Assembly (NCBI RefSeq): GCF_000208745.1
Contig: NC_030858.1
Span: 26,680,398 to 26,744,397 of the forward strand
DNA: 64,000 nucleotides
Direction: 5' to 3'
From: Theobroma cacao
Taxonomy: Eukaryota; Streptophyta; Magnoliopsida; Malvales; Malvaceae
Shown piece after piece: positions 37,301 to 47,896 of the stretch. The position numbers were made by a program, and so were the translations under genes. The notes under the pieces were generated by a model. The model had not been told where the DNA came from. It made no database searches and worked only from the letters and a program-made list of their open reading frames with translations. Position 1 is the stretch's first letter. Every line of letters starts with the position of its first letter.

Positions 37301-38855
37301 TTCCTTGCTTGGCCGAATATTTGGAGAGTAATGGGCCAATTTATGCTGATTTTTAAGTTAAATAATAAAATATCTTAAGCTTGACACATGGCATTTTTCC
37401 ATTGGTCCATTTTTAAAACTTTAAAAGTTTTAAACCTTTTATCTCCACCACATGATTAGTCAAAGGTCAAAAATGAGGATAAAGGAAGACCATGTGCTGG
37501 ACAAATGTCCTGGTGGTGGAAAATTACAATTTTGCCCCTAGGGTGGCAAAATTACCATGTTACCCCTATACTACAAATTATACTGAAATTAAAATTTTTC
37601 ACTTCTAAACCTCAAATCATACTCTATTAAGTCAAATGGGGCTAAAAAAAATCTTTTCTAAAAATTTCCATTTTGTCCCTAGATGGCAAATGACCATTTT
37701 ACCCTTAGATAGTGAAAATTTCAGTTTGACTCCAAAATGATCCTCAAATTTTGAATTACCATTTTGAGTCATCCATGGACTGTGAAGCTCTTAATCTCAC
37801 CTTAAAATTCCTATTTGATCTAGTTCGAGGATTAAATCAACTTTGTTGTACCTCTAGGTACAATACCGACTTTTATAAATTTTTCGAGACTCTCCTAGCA
37901 TGCAATCATGCTATCATCACATGTATGTCATGACAAGTATTTTATAAGGTCAGGCTTTACAAAATAAGACTATGTATTAAGTTCAATCATAATCTTAGAC
38001 AAATAATTTGGTTCATCATCAAGTCACATATTATCATCAAATAAAGTTTAAACATTAAAAACAAAACCAAAAAAATTAGAGAATAACAAAAAGATAAAAA
38101 AAACCAAGAATTGTAATCTTGATCTCTAAGTCCCCTTGAATTCTTCAAATTCTTCTCAGCTTCAATGACTTTGCGGCTTGAATCTTAGCTTTCAATCTAG
38201 TGTTTCCTTATATCCTAAAAGTTTCTGAAATATTGTTTTTATAGGGCTTTGAAGTTAGGCCAAGTTGAGTGAAACAAGAAGTCAATTCCAATCAGGATTT
38301 CCTCATCAGACTATGTAGGTCGCGGCCTACCTCCTCCAAAGCCACAACCTACCTCCTCCAAAGCCGTGGCCTTGACCATTTAAACAACTGAAATCATAAT
38401 TTTTCTAGGACTACTGCAGTGCTCCAACTTTGACAAGATTTTTGAACACTTTCCAAGCCAAATTAGGTGAAGTGGTAAACATGAAAGTTGTACCTTTTTC
38501 TTTTATCTTTTCAATGGTCAAGAATCATTTTATGTGGATCTCTATAGAGAGAGTTATGGTTCAAAAACCAAAACATGTACAATGGAAGTTTGCACCTCAA
38601 AATTGCTCTCTTCTTCCATTAAAATTCTTCTTTCGTTAAACACCAACAAAAGTACAAATAAATCAACAACAACCTATCTTAATCACATTAATACCAACTT
38701 AAGTATAAAATTAACTAAAATTAGATTGACTCACCTAAATTAACTAACCTAAAATAATTTAAATAAAACCTACTAATTTCTATGCATTGCTACAAGAACT
38801 AAGATAAATTACTATCAAAATTAAGTCCAAATAACTCTATATCAGAGAGTTATCA
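34382..38855 (-). mobile_element. Athila-like solo LTR (copy c), split by solo LTR C
   Basis: On the minus strand it begins TGATAACTCTCTGATATAG at 38855 and ends TTGAACAACA at 34382. The perfect duplication GTAGC is at 34377-34381 and 38856-38860. Without the nested 2926-bp insert and its 5-bp duplicate it is 1543 bp. No primer site or gag is attached, so this copy is a solo LTR, unlike copies a and b. Confidence 0.85.
35036..37961 (-). mobile_element. Solo LTR C, Del/Tekay-like, nested in Athila-like copy c
   Basis: On the + strand it starts TGTCACGACCCGG and ends CAGGCTTTACA. The perfect duplication AAATA is at 35031-35035 and 37962-37966. Length 2926 bp, with no internal domain. Its general layout matches solo LTRs A and B, but the sequence is clearly a different subfamily. 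Confidence 0.9.
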
Positions 38856-39309
38856 GTAGCCAATGATTGGAAATTTACTTTATAAATGTTATGGATAAAG
38901 GTGTAAATATGACTTAAAAATCTATAGGGACACCCGAGGGTGTTAATGAATGATTAAGGCATGATGTATGAGTTTTTAACTCTAATTTTACTAATGAATG
39001 AATGCACTTACACGGTTTATGTTGATAAGTTCCATAACTGTGTAATGTTGCCTATGGTAGCATGCATGTGTTTGATAATGTATGCGTTTATGGATGATGA
39101 TTATGATTAATGGGCCAAGTTATGAATGAATGAATGAATGTAAAAAGGCTTGCTTGGGTCTAGCGAATTATACCCGTTCGGGTCTATGCACAGGTCATAT
39201 TCCTCCATAAAAGAAGATGTGACATAAATGAATCTACATCAAGCTTAGGACCTCATTAAAAAGTACAGATTCACTTAGGTGACCAATCATAACAAAATAA
39301 AAATAATTG

Positions 39310-39730
39310 ATAGCAACTCCTCTTTCACATCGAATGGTTGAGTCTATGAACTCACCCGTTATGATGTACACTTTTTACCAACAGAACCTGATGATGAGTT
39401 TTACATTCAATTCGTCAGCTATTCCGTCGGTAACTTTTGTCGATGTTTTACCAACAGAATTTTTTGACAAATTAGTTGTATCACCGACTAGACCTACGCC
39501 CAACGAATTTGCTATTTTCTTGATAAAAAGGTTAATGGAATATACTGTTGAAGAATATTTCAACAGATTATTCCATCATCGACGGAGTAGCCATCGTCGA
39601 TGAGAGTATTTTCGATCACATGCCGACAAAATTTTCTATTGATATTTTTGTTGGTAATATGGAACACCAATAGATTATAACACTTTACCGACAAAATTTT
39701 TCATCAATGAAGCCTGAATTTTTTGTGGTG
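39310..39730. mobile_element. Terminal fragment of a CACTA (EnSpm) transposon
   Basis: The right end reads, on the minus strand, CACCACAAAAAATTCAGGCT, one base off the usual CACTACAAAAAA terminus. The interior has many copies of CACTA-type subterminal words: TTACCAACAGAA (twice), TCCGTCGGTAAC and ACCGACAAAATTT (twice). No left terminus was found and there is no transposase, so it is truncated or very short. It abuts a Copia RT fragment at 39731. Confidence 0.6.
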
Positions 39731-39866
39731 ATAAGATACTTACCCAAGATCTTTCATGTCAAACTACTTGGACAATAACTTTTTAGTTTCTCGTAATATG
39801 CTCAAATCTCTATTTAGATATCATTACCATACAAAATAAGAAAGATAAATTTACTCCCATAGATCT
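39731..39866 (-). pseudogene. Copia reverse transcriptase fragment, distal part
   Basis: The minus strand resembles the YVDD region and what follows (LYV..., LRETKKLLSK, FDMKDLG) of Copia RT. Several stops and a damaged YVDD box. It continues the fragment at 42469-42592; the 2.6 kb LTR-gag-LTR element inserted between them. It ends abruptly at the CACTA terminus. Confidence 0.75.
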
Positions 39867-39871
39867 TGAGA

Positions 39872-42463
39872 TGTTGTGGAAATTGCCCAAGAATCAACAA
39901 AGATAAAATCCAGAGAAAATAAGCAAACAGAAAAACACAAGAATTTACGTGGTTCGGCCTCTTGCCTACGTCCACGGAGTGAAACTGTTCTTCTATTATT
40001 GAGAATTTAAAGTACAATAAATTGACCTTTATGGTTCCCCAAAACAACCCAAGATCCCTTGCACACTCTTCCTCAATAACCTCCCAAGAACATTCACTCA
40101 AACCACTCTAGCTCCACCTAGAGCAAAAGATAGAGTTACAAGATGTTCTCTCTCTAGAGCTCTCAAAGCACTACTTACAATTCTAAAGCCTAGAAATCCA
40201 CTTTTATAGTATAAAAGTCCAAAGTAGAATGTGATTAGGATTCGATGTGGAATAAGAAGTTTAAAACCATACAACTACTTAATATTGTATACAAACAAAA
40301 ATCCTAATCAAATAAGATCTAGAATTCTAGTCAACCTAAAACTCAACAAATCTCCACCTTTGACTTGAATTCAAACTCCTTAAACCTCTTCCACTAGTCG
40401 CACCTAATTGCAACTTCCTAACTCCACCTACTTTCCAACACCTTGAACAACTCTCCAAGCACAAGACTTTCTAAATCATTGGCCTTTATAATTACCACGA
40501 CTACACATACCGAATCAAGCATGGTCCAACACTTGATTCCACAAAACGGCCAATGCACCTGTGTAGCCGTCAAGTCAATGGCACTAATTGACTTCGGAAA
40601 GGGACCTCGACAACCCTTCCAATTCACTACTGGCAAGATTTTTCGTCCTTTCACCATCGTCTACACCATGGGAACCTTTCATCACCTCCTCGGCAAATGA
40701 AATCTCACTTTGGTAGCTACCATCCCCTGTGCACTGTTCCCATCCTTTCGAGGCCTCACATTCTAGACGATACAAGCCATTATGCAAATTCCCCCTCATC
40801 AGGACCATGTCGCCTTGTGTGACTTTTACTACTCCATCACAAGCAGAATATCCATACCCTTTGGAGTCTAACAGGCTCAATGATATTAGATTCTTACGCA
40901 TCTTTGGGACATAGGCCACACCACCCAAAGAGCGCACAACCCCATCAAACATTTTGATTTTCACCACTCCAATACCCATGACCTTCACTATTGACTTATT
41001 ACCCAAAGTCAAATTCCCAGCCACCCCTTCTTGAAGTAAATCAAAACAATCCTTTTGATAACATATGTGAGTAGCAGAAGCAGAATCTAAATACCAATCA
41101 GAATTTGCATCCATATTTTCTGAAATTGTAAGGACATCACAATCATCACCTTCAGCAACGAAAGCACACTCACCTTTGTTCTCGTTACTTTCATCCCCTT
41201 TTGTAGGACAATCCCTTTTAATATGCCCATACCCTTTGCATTTAAAGCATTGAACATTGTTGGATCTAGACTTGCCACCCTTAGATCCCTTACCAGTTGA
41301 CTTCCTCATATTAGCCTCAATTACTAATGCCAAGCCATTTGGATATCTATCCCCTTCTTTACTTTTCTTTCGGGCTTCATGAGACATTAACGTTGCTTGT
41401 GCTTGTTCTAACGTTATTGTATCCATCCCACATATAAGAGATTCCACAAATACCTCATAGGAGTCTGGAAACGAAGCTAGGAACAATAGTGCCTTTTTCT
41501 CTTCCTCCACCTTGACATCAACCTTCTTCAACTGATCAATGATTCCATCGAATTCATTCATATGCTTCATGAGGTCTCCATTCTCCTCCATCTTTAAGCG
41601 ATACAACTTTCGCCTAAGCTGCAACTTGTTAGAAAAACTTTTCGCCAAGTAAATTTTCTCTAACTTTGCCCATAATCTTAGAGCAGAATCCTCATCAATA
41701 ACATGATTAAACACATTATCTCCAATGCAAAGCCGAATAGTGCTCACACACTTTTGCTTTAACTCTGCCTATTCAACATCCTTCATGTCATCTGGTTGCC
41801 CTTCCTCCTTTCCTAGCAAGGGGCGCATTAAACATTGCTGTACAAGGAGATCTTTCATCCTTCTCTGCCACTGTGTGAAACTAGTCTTCCCATCAAACTT
41901 CTCAATTGAAAAATTCGCAGAACTAGTAACTTTCGACATCCTTGTTGAATCTTGAATTTATCGAACCTGAAGCTCTGATACCAGTTTGTTGTGAAAATTG
42001 CCCAAGAATCAACAAAGATAAAATTCAGAGAAAATAAGCAAACAGAAAAACACAAGAATTTACGTGGTTCGGCCTGTTGCCTACGTCCACGGAGTGAAAC
42101 TGTTCTTCTATTATTGAGAATTTAAAGTACAATAAATTGACCTTTATGGTTCCCCAAAACAACCCAAGATCCCTTGCACACTCTTCCTCAATAACCTCCC
42201 AAGAACATTCACTCAAACCACTCTAACTCCACCTAGAGAAAAAGATAGAGTTACAAGATGTTCCCTCTCTAGAGCTTTCAAAGCACTACTTCCAATTCTA
42301 AAGCCTAGAAATCTACTTTTATAGTATAAAAGTTCAAAGTAGAATGTGATTAGGATTCGATGTGGAATAAAAAGTTTAAAACCATACAACTACTTAATAT
42401 TGTATACAAACAAAAATCCTAATCAAATAAGATCTAGAATTCTAGTCAACCTAAAACTCAACA
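39872..42463 (-). mobile_element. Compact LTR-gag-LTR Copia element (TR-GAG type)
   Basis: Two 477-bp LTRs, 39872-40348 and 41987-42463, bound a 1.6 kb interior. The flanking duplication is TGAGA (39867-39871) against TAAGA (42464-42468), one mismatch. The primer site (minus strand, TGGTATCAGAGC, complement of about 41971-41982) and polypurine tract (AAAGGTGGAGATT, just above 40348) are intact. I count 11 differences between the LTRs (about 2.3%), so it is young. It codes only for gag plus the start of protease; RT and integrase are absent. This matches published TR-GAG elements. Confidence 0.93.
40584..41939 (-). pseudogene. Gag plus partial protease of the TR-GAG element, one stop codon
   Basis: The ATG at 41939 (MSKVTSSANFSIEKFDGKTS) starts 47 bp after the LTR end and gives a 451-codon frame broken only by TAG at codon 57 (41771-41769), where a Trp codon is expected. 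An internal frame runs intact from codon 58 to the stop at 40584. In order: UBN2-type gag domain (about residues 60-200), CCHC zinc knuckle CFKCKGYGHIKRDC (about residue 230), a protease active-site-like stretch WYLDSASATH, and a GAG-pre-integrase-like segment. The tail after about residue 400 is low similarity. A frame with one nonsense change and otherwise clean coding suggests recent activity, possibly with protein supplied in trans. Confidence 0.9.
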
Positions 42464-42468
42464 TAAGA

Positions 42469-42592
42469 TATATGTGTTTGTGTACCTTCTTCTCAACAAA
42501 ATCAAAAAGTATGGTCACTAACCAAAAACTTGTTTAAGCCCATAAATAGATCCTTTGAGGTCACACACAAGATGATATTTACCCATATTGAA
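42469..42592 (-). pseudogene. Copia reverse transcriptase fragment, proximal part
   Basis: On the minus strand it reads HLVCDLKGSIYGLKQ, a hallmark block of Copia RT, followed by decayed sequence. It is the upstream half of the RT fragment continued at 39731-39866. It marks the last transposon sequence before the ENR promoter. Confidence 0.8.
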
Positions 42593-42955
42593 TAATTTAT
42601 AAATTAATATTACAAAATGTCAAATATATATAATTGAAATATTAATTATTTTTTATTTAAAATTTTAATGTGCGAGGCATATGATTAGCTTCTAAATATA
42701 TATAATTTTTCTTATCAAAATCATTAATTTTCAATTTAACCTTAAATAGGATTAAAACCTTTTCCTCCGAAATCAAAACTTCAAGTAAAACTCAATAAAT
42801 TTATCTCTGGGTTTTATGAAGTTTGATTTTTTATCCTTATGAAAAGCTCATAAGAAATGAATTTTTTCTTCAAATTATTTTTTTAGATAAAAGCTTCTTT
42901 AAAATTAAATAAAAAAAAAAACCTCTTATTTAAATGAACTATCTAACTCCCTCCC
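42593..42955 (+). promoter_or_regulatory. Probable promoter region of ENR
   Basis: About 360 bp of AT-rich sequence between the Copia fragment and the first ENR exon. TATTTAAAT at 42927-42935 is a TATA-like box, followed by a pyrimidine patch CTCCCTCCCTCT. Transcription would then begin near 42960. This is a position-based guess. Confidence 0.4.
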
Positions 42956-42959
42956 TCTA

Positions 42960-43228
42960 AGTGAAAAGTAAAAGACAAGCGGTAAGTGAACAGCGAACAG
43001 CGACATTGAGTCTGTGTTAGTAAAATTGTTGGACTGATCGGCCTTTGCATTTGCCTTTTCCCTCACACTTTCGACAAACTTTGCTTGGCTTAGCTGCAGA
43101 AAAACACAACAAAACAAATTCCTTTGTGAAAACACCTCGATCTCATTGAACTCCCTCAAGATTTTCTTCTCCTCGTGTTCTCTCTCTTCTTCTTCAGTCT
43201 CCGCATTGGCTCTGTCTGCCTCTCGAAG
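42960..43228 (+). other. ENR non-coding first exon (5' UTR)
   Basis: The end is set by the donor CGAAG|GTATCT at 43229 and the acceptor TGGACAG|AATTTT at 44239/44240, 37 bp upstream of the ATG. The start is approximate. The intron is 1011 bp; long 5'-UTR introns are common in plant housekeeping genes and often raise expression. Confidence 0.6.
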
Positions 43229-43954
43229 GTATCTTTCTCTTTCACTATACTTGTCTCCATATTAATGTTGTATATGCAAATGGGTCTCAAAATGTGAAAG
43301 CTTTCGTGTTTTACTGATGTGGGTTTCTTTTCTTTTTTCCGTTGTTTTTCATTTGTTCTTGATAATGATAAATGCGGTTTCAGATTTGTAGTTGCGGTTG
43401 AATTTTGAGGTTGAATGCATGTGTTTCTAGTGATAATGAAAAGAAATAAGCGTTAATGGGTTAATTCCATACGTATTTGTAATTTTGAGGGGTTTTTTGT
43501 TTAGGTTTATGAAGAACATTTGATACCCATTATCTTACAGTATTAGCTTTATGTGAATTAAATAGTTTATGTTGATGGATGACTGAATTTTACAGTTTAG
43601 TTTATGAGAAATTCTACAATAGAAAAGCTAAATGAAATATATTCTTGAACCTATATTCAATTTAGTAAGCTTAAGATAATGTGGTGCGTATTCATTGTTT
43701 TTTGTTTTTCCTGGAAATCTGCGCGGGTAATTTTTAATATTCGACAACTGAGAAAGTAGATTAAATCCTGGGTCTTAACAACTATTCTTGTTACTTTATG
43801 CAACTGCACTGAAGGAAATCAGTCTCTAAATCATCTAAAGTTATCGGCATAATTTCCTGTTGTTACAATAATTTTGTTTTGTGAAAAGTAAATTCTAATT
43901 CATTTCCAACTTCTAACTTATAATATAAGGGGCTCAATAGCAGCGATAGCTTTC

Positions 43955-44158
43955 ATTTTACCAAAATTTAGATGGTTAACCATTTTTTCACTCAAAACAG
44001 GTTGGTCAGAATATTTAATCTATTTAAATGAAATTCAAGATTCAAAACTGTTTAATTTTATCAAAATTTAGATAATTAATCATTTTTTTTTACTCAAAAT
44101 AGATTGTACAGAATATTTTAGTCCATTGAAAAATAAATCCAAGATTCAAAATTGTTTC
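43955..44158 (+). repeat. 100-bp tandem duplication in the ENR 5'-UTR intron
   Basis: ATTTTACCAAAATTTAGATG at 43955 is repeated as ATTTTATCAAAATTTAGATA at 44055. The two copies stay alignable to about 44158 (CAAGATTCAAAACTGTTT against CAAGATTCAAAATTGTTT). Confidence 0.8.
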
Positions 44159-44276
44159 TTTGTAGCATAATGTGTGCAACTGTGCATGCTTTGTATGTAT
44201 TTATTTTGATCGAGTCCTGATTCATTTCTTTCTGGACAGAATTTTGCTTTCTGCTGTGAAATATAACTTTTTGAGG

Positions 44277-47047
44277 ATGGCAGCAACAGCAGCTTCCAGC
44301 CTTCAAATAGCAGCAGCAAGACCCTGCATTTCATCCCCTCACAGGTTTGTTGAGGCTGGTGTTTCCATTCTAGGTGCCAATTCTAAAAGTGTGTCATGGA
44401 CTAAGCTCACAAGTGCTTGCAATATATCATCTTTAGAGCCTTTCCGACGCAGTTTTACATCATCTCCAGCAAAGTTCAAAAAGGTTGTGACAAAGGCAAT
44501 GTCTGAATCTAGTGAAAAGAAGCCTGTTTCTGGGTTGGCAATTGACTTGAAAGGTTTTACTTGCTTTCTGTAATACTTCTTAGTTGCTTACGAAGCTTTG
44601 TTGTTTCCTTAATCTGACCTCGTATAGTGCCTCCTATTCTCATCCAAAAGTTTTAGGAGAAACATATTTTTCAAGGAAAGATGTCTCTAGTAACATCTTT
44701 CCTTGACCTTATTGTTGTTGTGGGTTTTGGTTAGGTTGTAATGCTGTTTAGAAAGCTCGAATGCTACTTTCCATGGACTTTCACCAAGCTCTTGTATTTC
44801 CTTAATAGTTTAAGATTTTTCTTTTTTAAATTTTGTATACACTCGGAGTTCTGCTTTCTGCAGGTAAGAGGGCATTTATTGCTGGTGTAGCTGATGATAA
44901 TGGATATGGCTGGGCAATAGCAAAATCTCTTGCTGCTGCAGGAGCTGAAATTCTAGTGGGAACATGGGTGCCTGTAAGTAAATATGACCTTTGTAGACCT
45001 TATCTAAGCTTTCGCAGGTCTTAAAGAAATTGCCAACATGCTGACGAGGAAGTTCCCTTTTAGGCTTTGAACATATTTGAAACCAGCTTGAGACGTGGAA
45101 AGTTTGATGAATCACGCGTGTAAGAGCTGGTTTATGTTACAACATTGTAAATAGTTCCTGAATTAATGGCTTTTTCTGACAGAAGTTGATATTTCAGATT
45201 GCCAGATGGCTCTTTAATGGAGATTACCAAAGTATATCCCCTAGATGCAGTCTTTGACAACCTTGATGCTGTCCCTGAAGATGTAATGGATAAGTTTATG
45301 GATTCTCTGGAGATTGTACATGTTAACAAGTCCAATTATCTTTGTAAACTTTTTTGATCTTGGTTGTTATGTGCAGATAAAAACAAATAAGCGCTATGCA
45401 GGATCCTCAAATTGGACTGTTCAGGTATGTACTAACATACATGCTAGAAGTTCATGTATAGGAACTTTTATAGTAAATTTGAGCTCTCATTTGGACAGTC
45501 TATCACAGTTCTAGTAAATGATAATATAATTAATCCCTTTGAAGAAGTTAAATAGTTACTGGATAAGATTTATCAATGCATACATGATTTTCATGTTATG
45601 TTACTTCCTATGAGTTGCAGGAAGTTGCTGAATCTGTTAAACAGGATTTTGGCAGCATTGACATCCTTGTGCATTCCCTAGCTAATGGGCCAGAGGTATA
45701 GGAGTTCTGAGCTTGCAATTGATAATTTGTTTTAGCTTTATTCTTTCTTCTTAACAAGCAATTATTTGTTAACAGGTCAGTAAACCCCTGCTGGAGACAT
45801 CCCGGAATGGATATCTTGCTGCTTTATCTGCTTCAAGTTACTCCTATGTTTCTTTACTCAAGCATTTTCTCCCATTAATGAAACCAGGTATGTCTTTTGT
45901 ATGTTTTAGTCTATAGTTTAGTTCATTGTACTTGTTCTTTCTGTCTCTTTTAAATAATACACTTAGTGCCCAAAGATATGTTTCTGAAATAAGCTATTGC
46001 TGATGCAGGAGGCTCTTCAATTTCTCTTACATACATTGCTTCTGAGCGAATAATTCCAGGGTATGTTTGCTATCCTTGTTTTCTCAATATTCCAAAAAAA
46101 TAGTCTGTACTTCTCATTAGGTGACAAAAGTCTTGAACAATGTGATATGCAGATATGGTGGAGGTATGAGTTCTGCTAAAGCTGCTCTAGAAAGTGATAC
46201 AAGAGTGAGTTCTAATTTGTTTTCAACTTATCTACCTCTTAACTTGATGCCCATTAGTTTTCTTAAAGTTAGCATATTTATGTTTCTGGATTCATTTTCA
46301 GGTACTTGCTTTTGAAGCAGGAAGAAAAAACAAAATTAGGGTCAACACAATATCTGCGGGTAAGCGTGCCTCTTGCTCTGATCTTTTTTTAGCATTCTTT
46401 TAATATTAGAGGAGAGAGATTTCCTTTCAGTGAAAACCTGAGAATTTTATTTCTTTTAATATCAGAATCACTACACTTCGTAATTCAAATCAAGTCCTTT
46501 CTTTAAACTTTTAGACCATTGCCGCATTCTTTTGCCTAGTACATCAAGGTATCAACATCACTACAGGCTCACCTCTTCTAGAAAATTTCAGTTTAAGGTG
46601 CAACTTTAGTTAGATTCTGAGGCTGGACTTGAGGATGTCGATGGAGATCGTTCCTTCTTGAATATCATACCCATGCACTACCCCATCATTAAGTTCTGTT
46701 TCTGGTGAACAGGTCCTCTAAGAAGTCGTGCTGCAAAGGCAATTGGATTTATTGATACAATGATTGAATATTCAATGGCTAATGCACCTCTCCAGAAAGA
46801 ACTATCTGCAGGTGATTTGGAGGAACTACTAAGATCTTAAGTGTTTTTTATTAAAAATCATGATTACTGAATTAATGAAATTAATGAAACAGATGAGGTG
46901 GGGAACACCGCTGCTTTCTTGGCATCACCTTTGGCTTCAGCTATCACAGGTGCTGTCATATATGTAGACAACGGTCTGAATGCAATGGGTGTTGGAATTG
47001 ACAGTCCTATATTTAAAGACCTCAACATTCCAAGCGACAAGCATTAG
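44277..47047 (+). CDS. ENR1 (MOD1): Enoyl-[acyl-carrier-protein] reductase (NADH), chloroplastic
   Basis: Reduces trans-2-enoyl-ACP with NADH, the last step of each cycle of plastid fatty acid synthesis (type II FAS). Twelve coding exons: 44277-44553, 44864-44973, 45064-45119, 45198-45282, 45377-45424, 45621-45695, 45776-45887, 46009-46060, 46153-46204, 46302-46359, 46713-46811 and 46893-47047. They total 1179 nt, and all phases close at TAG to give 392 aa, the usual family length. Residues 1 to about 75 are a Ser/Ala/Lys-rich chloroplast transit peptide. The mature SDR fold has the variant nucleotide loop [20 protein letters not shown] (about 97-116), NGPE after strand 4, and the catalytic region with Tyr in [14 protein letters not shown] and Lys in SSAKAAL (about 262-285). 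The C-terminus ends IPSDKH. All introns are GT-AG. No damage seen; the gene appears functional. Confidence 0.97.
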
Positions 47048-47896
47048 GAGTAGCTACCAGGAGGTTCATAGCAAATGCCATGCCTGAATGTTTAGTTTAG
47101 CTCTTTATTGTTGGTACTGCATCTTAGGATGTTTGATCGGCAGCCCCTTTATACCTGTGAGATTTTGTCTTGCCTGTTTTAATTTCTTCTAATTTTTAAG
47201 TTTTCTGGATAGAGACTGTCTTAGCATGACTGAGTTTTCTCACAGTAGTGTTCTGCCAAATCCTGATTAAGCTTTTTTGAGTGGACAATTTCCATTAATG
47301 GATCGATTGCTGCATTGCTGATAAAACAGCTGCTCATGTTTGAACTTGAACTTGATTCAACTGAAGTCAATAACTCGAATCCAAAGAGGCTTGAAACTCA
47401 CCGGCCCCATGAGTTTTAAAGCATTTACTAATGTTAACATTAGAAAACCTTATACCATTGATACCACCAAGCCCAGTTCAACATTGATGTTAAGAACTGC
47501 GATAAAAAAAAAGTTTATGGCTAAAGTGTAACTTGAAAATTGTTTTGAAATAATTTATGTTGAAAGTAATTCTCAAAAGGATTAAGATCATGGTAACCAG
47601 AACTTGCAGAAGCTGGTAACTACAATGCGTAAGTGAACTCCATTAATCAAATAAGCTTGTCCACGGTTAGCATAAGAAAGTTTGAGAAATGTATTCATTT
47701 ATCCAGAATCCAAAGTGATTCTGCCCAAAGTAACATAGATCAATCAAAGTTGGCCAAAGCGCCCTTTGCCAGAGGAATATACTAGTACAAAATTTATCAA
47801 ACTGGCAATTTGGTCTTTGACCTACTCCTATGTACATCACAACATCCAAAATAGTTGTACATGATGTGTTCTCAAAAAAAAAAATGGGGCCACTCA
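47048..47896. other. ENR 3' UTR and convergent intergenic spacer
   Basis: 849 bp separate the stop codons of ENR (+) and NSE4 (-). The first 250-300 bp after 47047 are likely ENR 3' UTR, and the last 200 bp or so likely NSE4 3' UTR. No other gene seen. Confidence 0.6.

Larger units (their letters stand above)
15438..39224 (+). mobile_element. Composite: Del-like Gypsy LTR repeatedly opened by other elements
   Basis: The left end TGTTAAAGCCCACC follows a polypurine tract. The right end (AGGCTTGCTTGGGTCTAGCG ... GATGTGACA, 39150-39224) matches the end of solo LTR A (AGGCTTGCTTAGG ... GTCGTGACA). Between them, LTR-like pieces (15438-15558, roughly 17500-18900, 33250-34381, 38856-39224) alternate with an Athila-like LTR, a complete Copia element and an Athila-like solo LTR. 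Pieces 17156-17500 and about 18900-33250 (outside the Copia) may belong to further insertions. The outer boundaries are inferred, because only one LTR of this element is present. Confidence 0.45.

Noticed and set aside
44118..44334. Minus-strand frames overlapping ENR exon 2
   Set aside because: They are antisense shadows of the coding exon and the intron before it.
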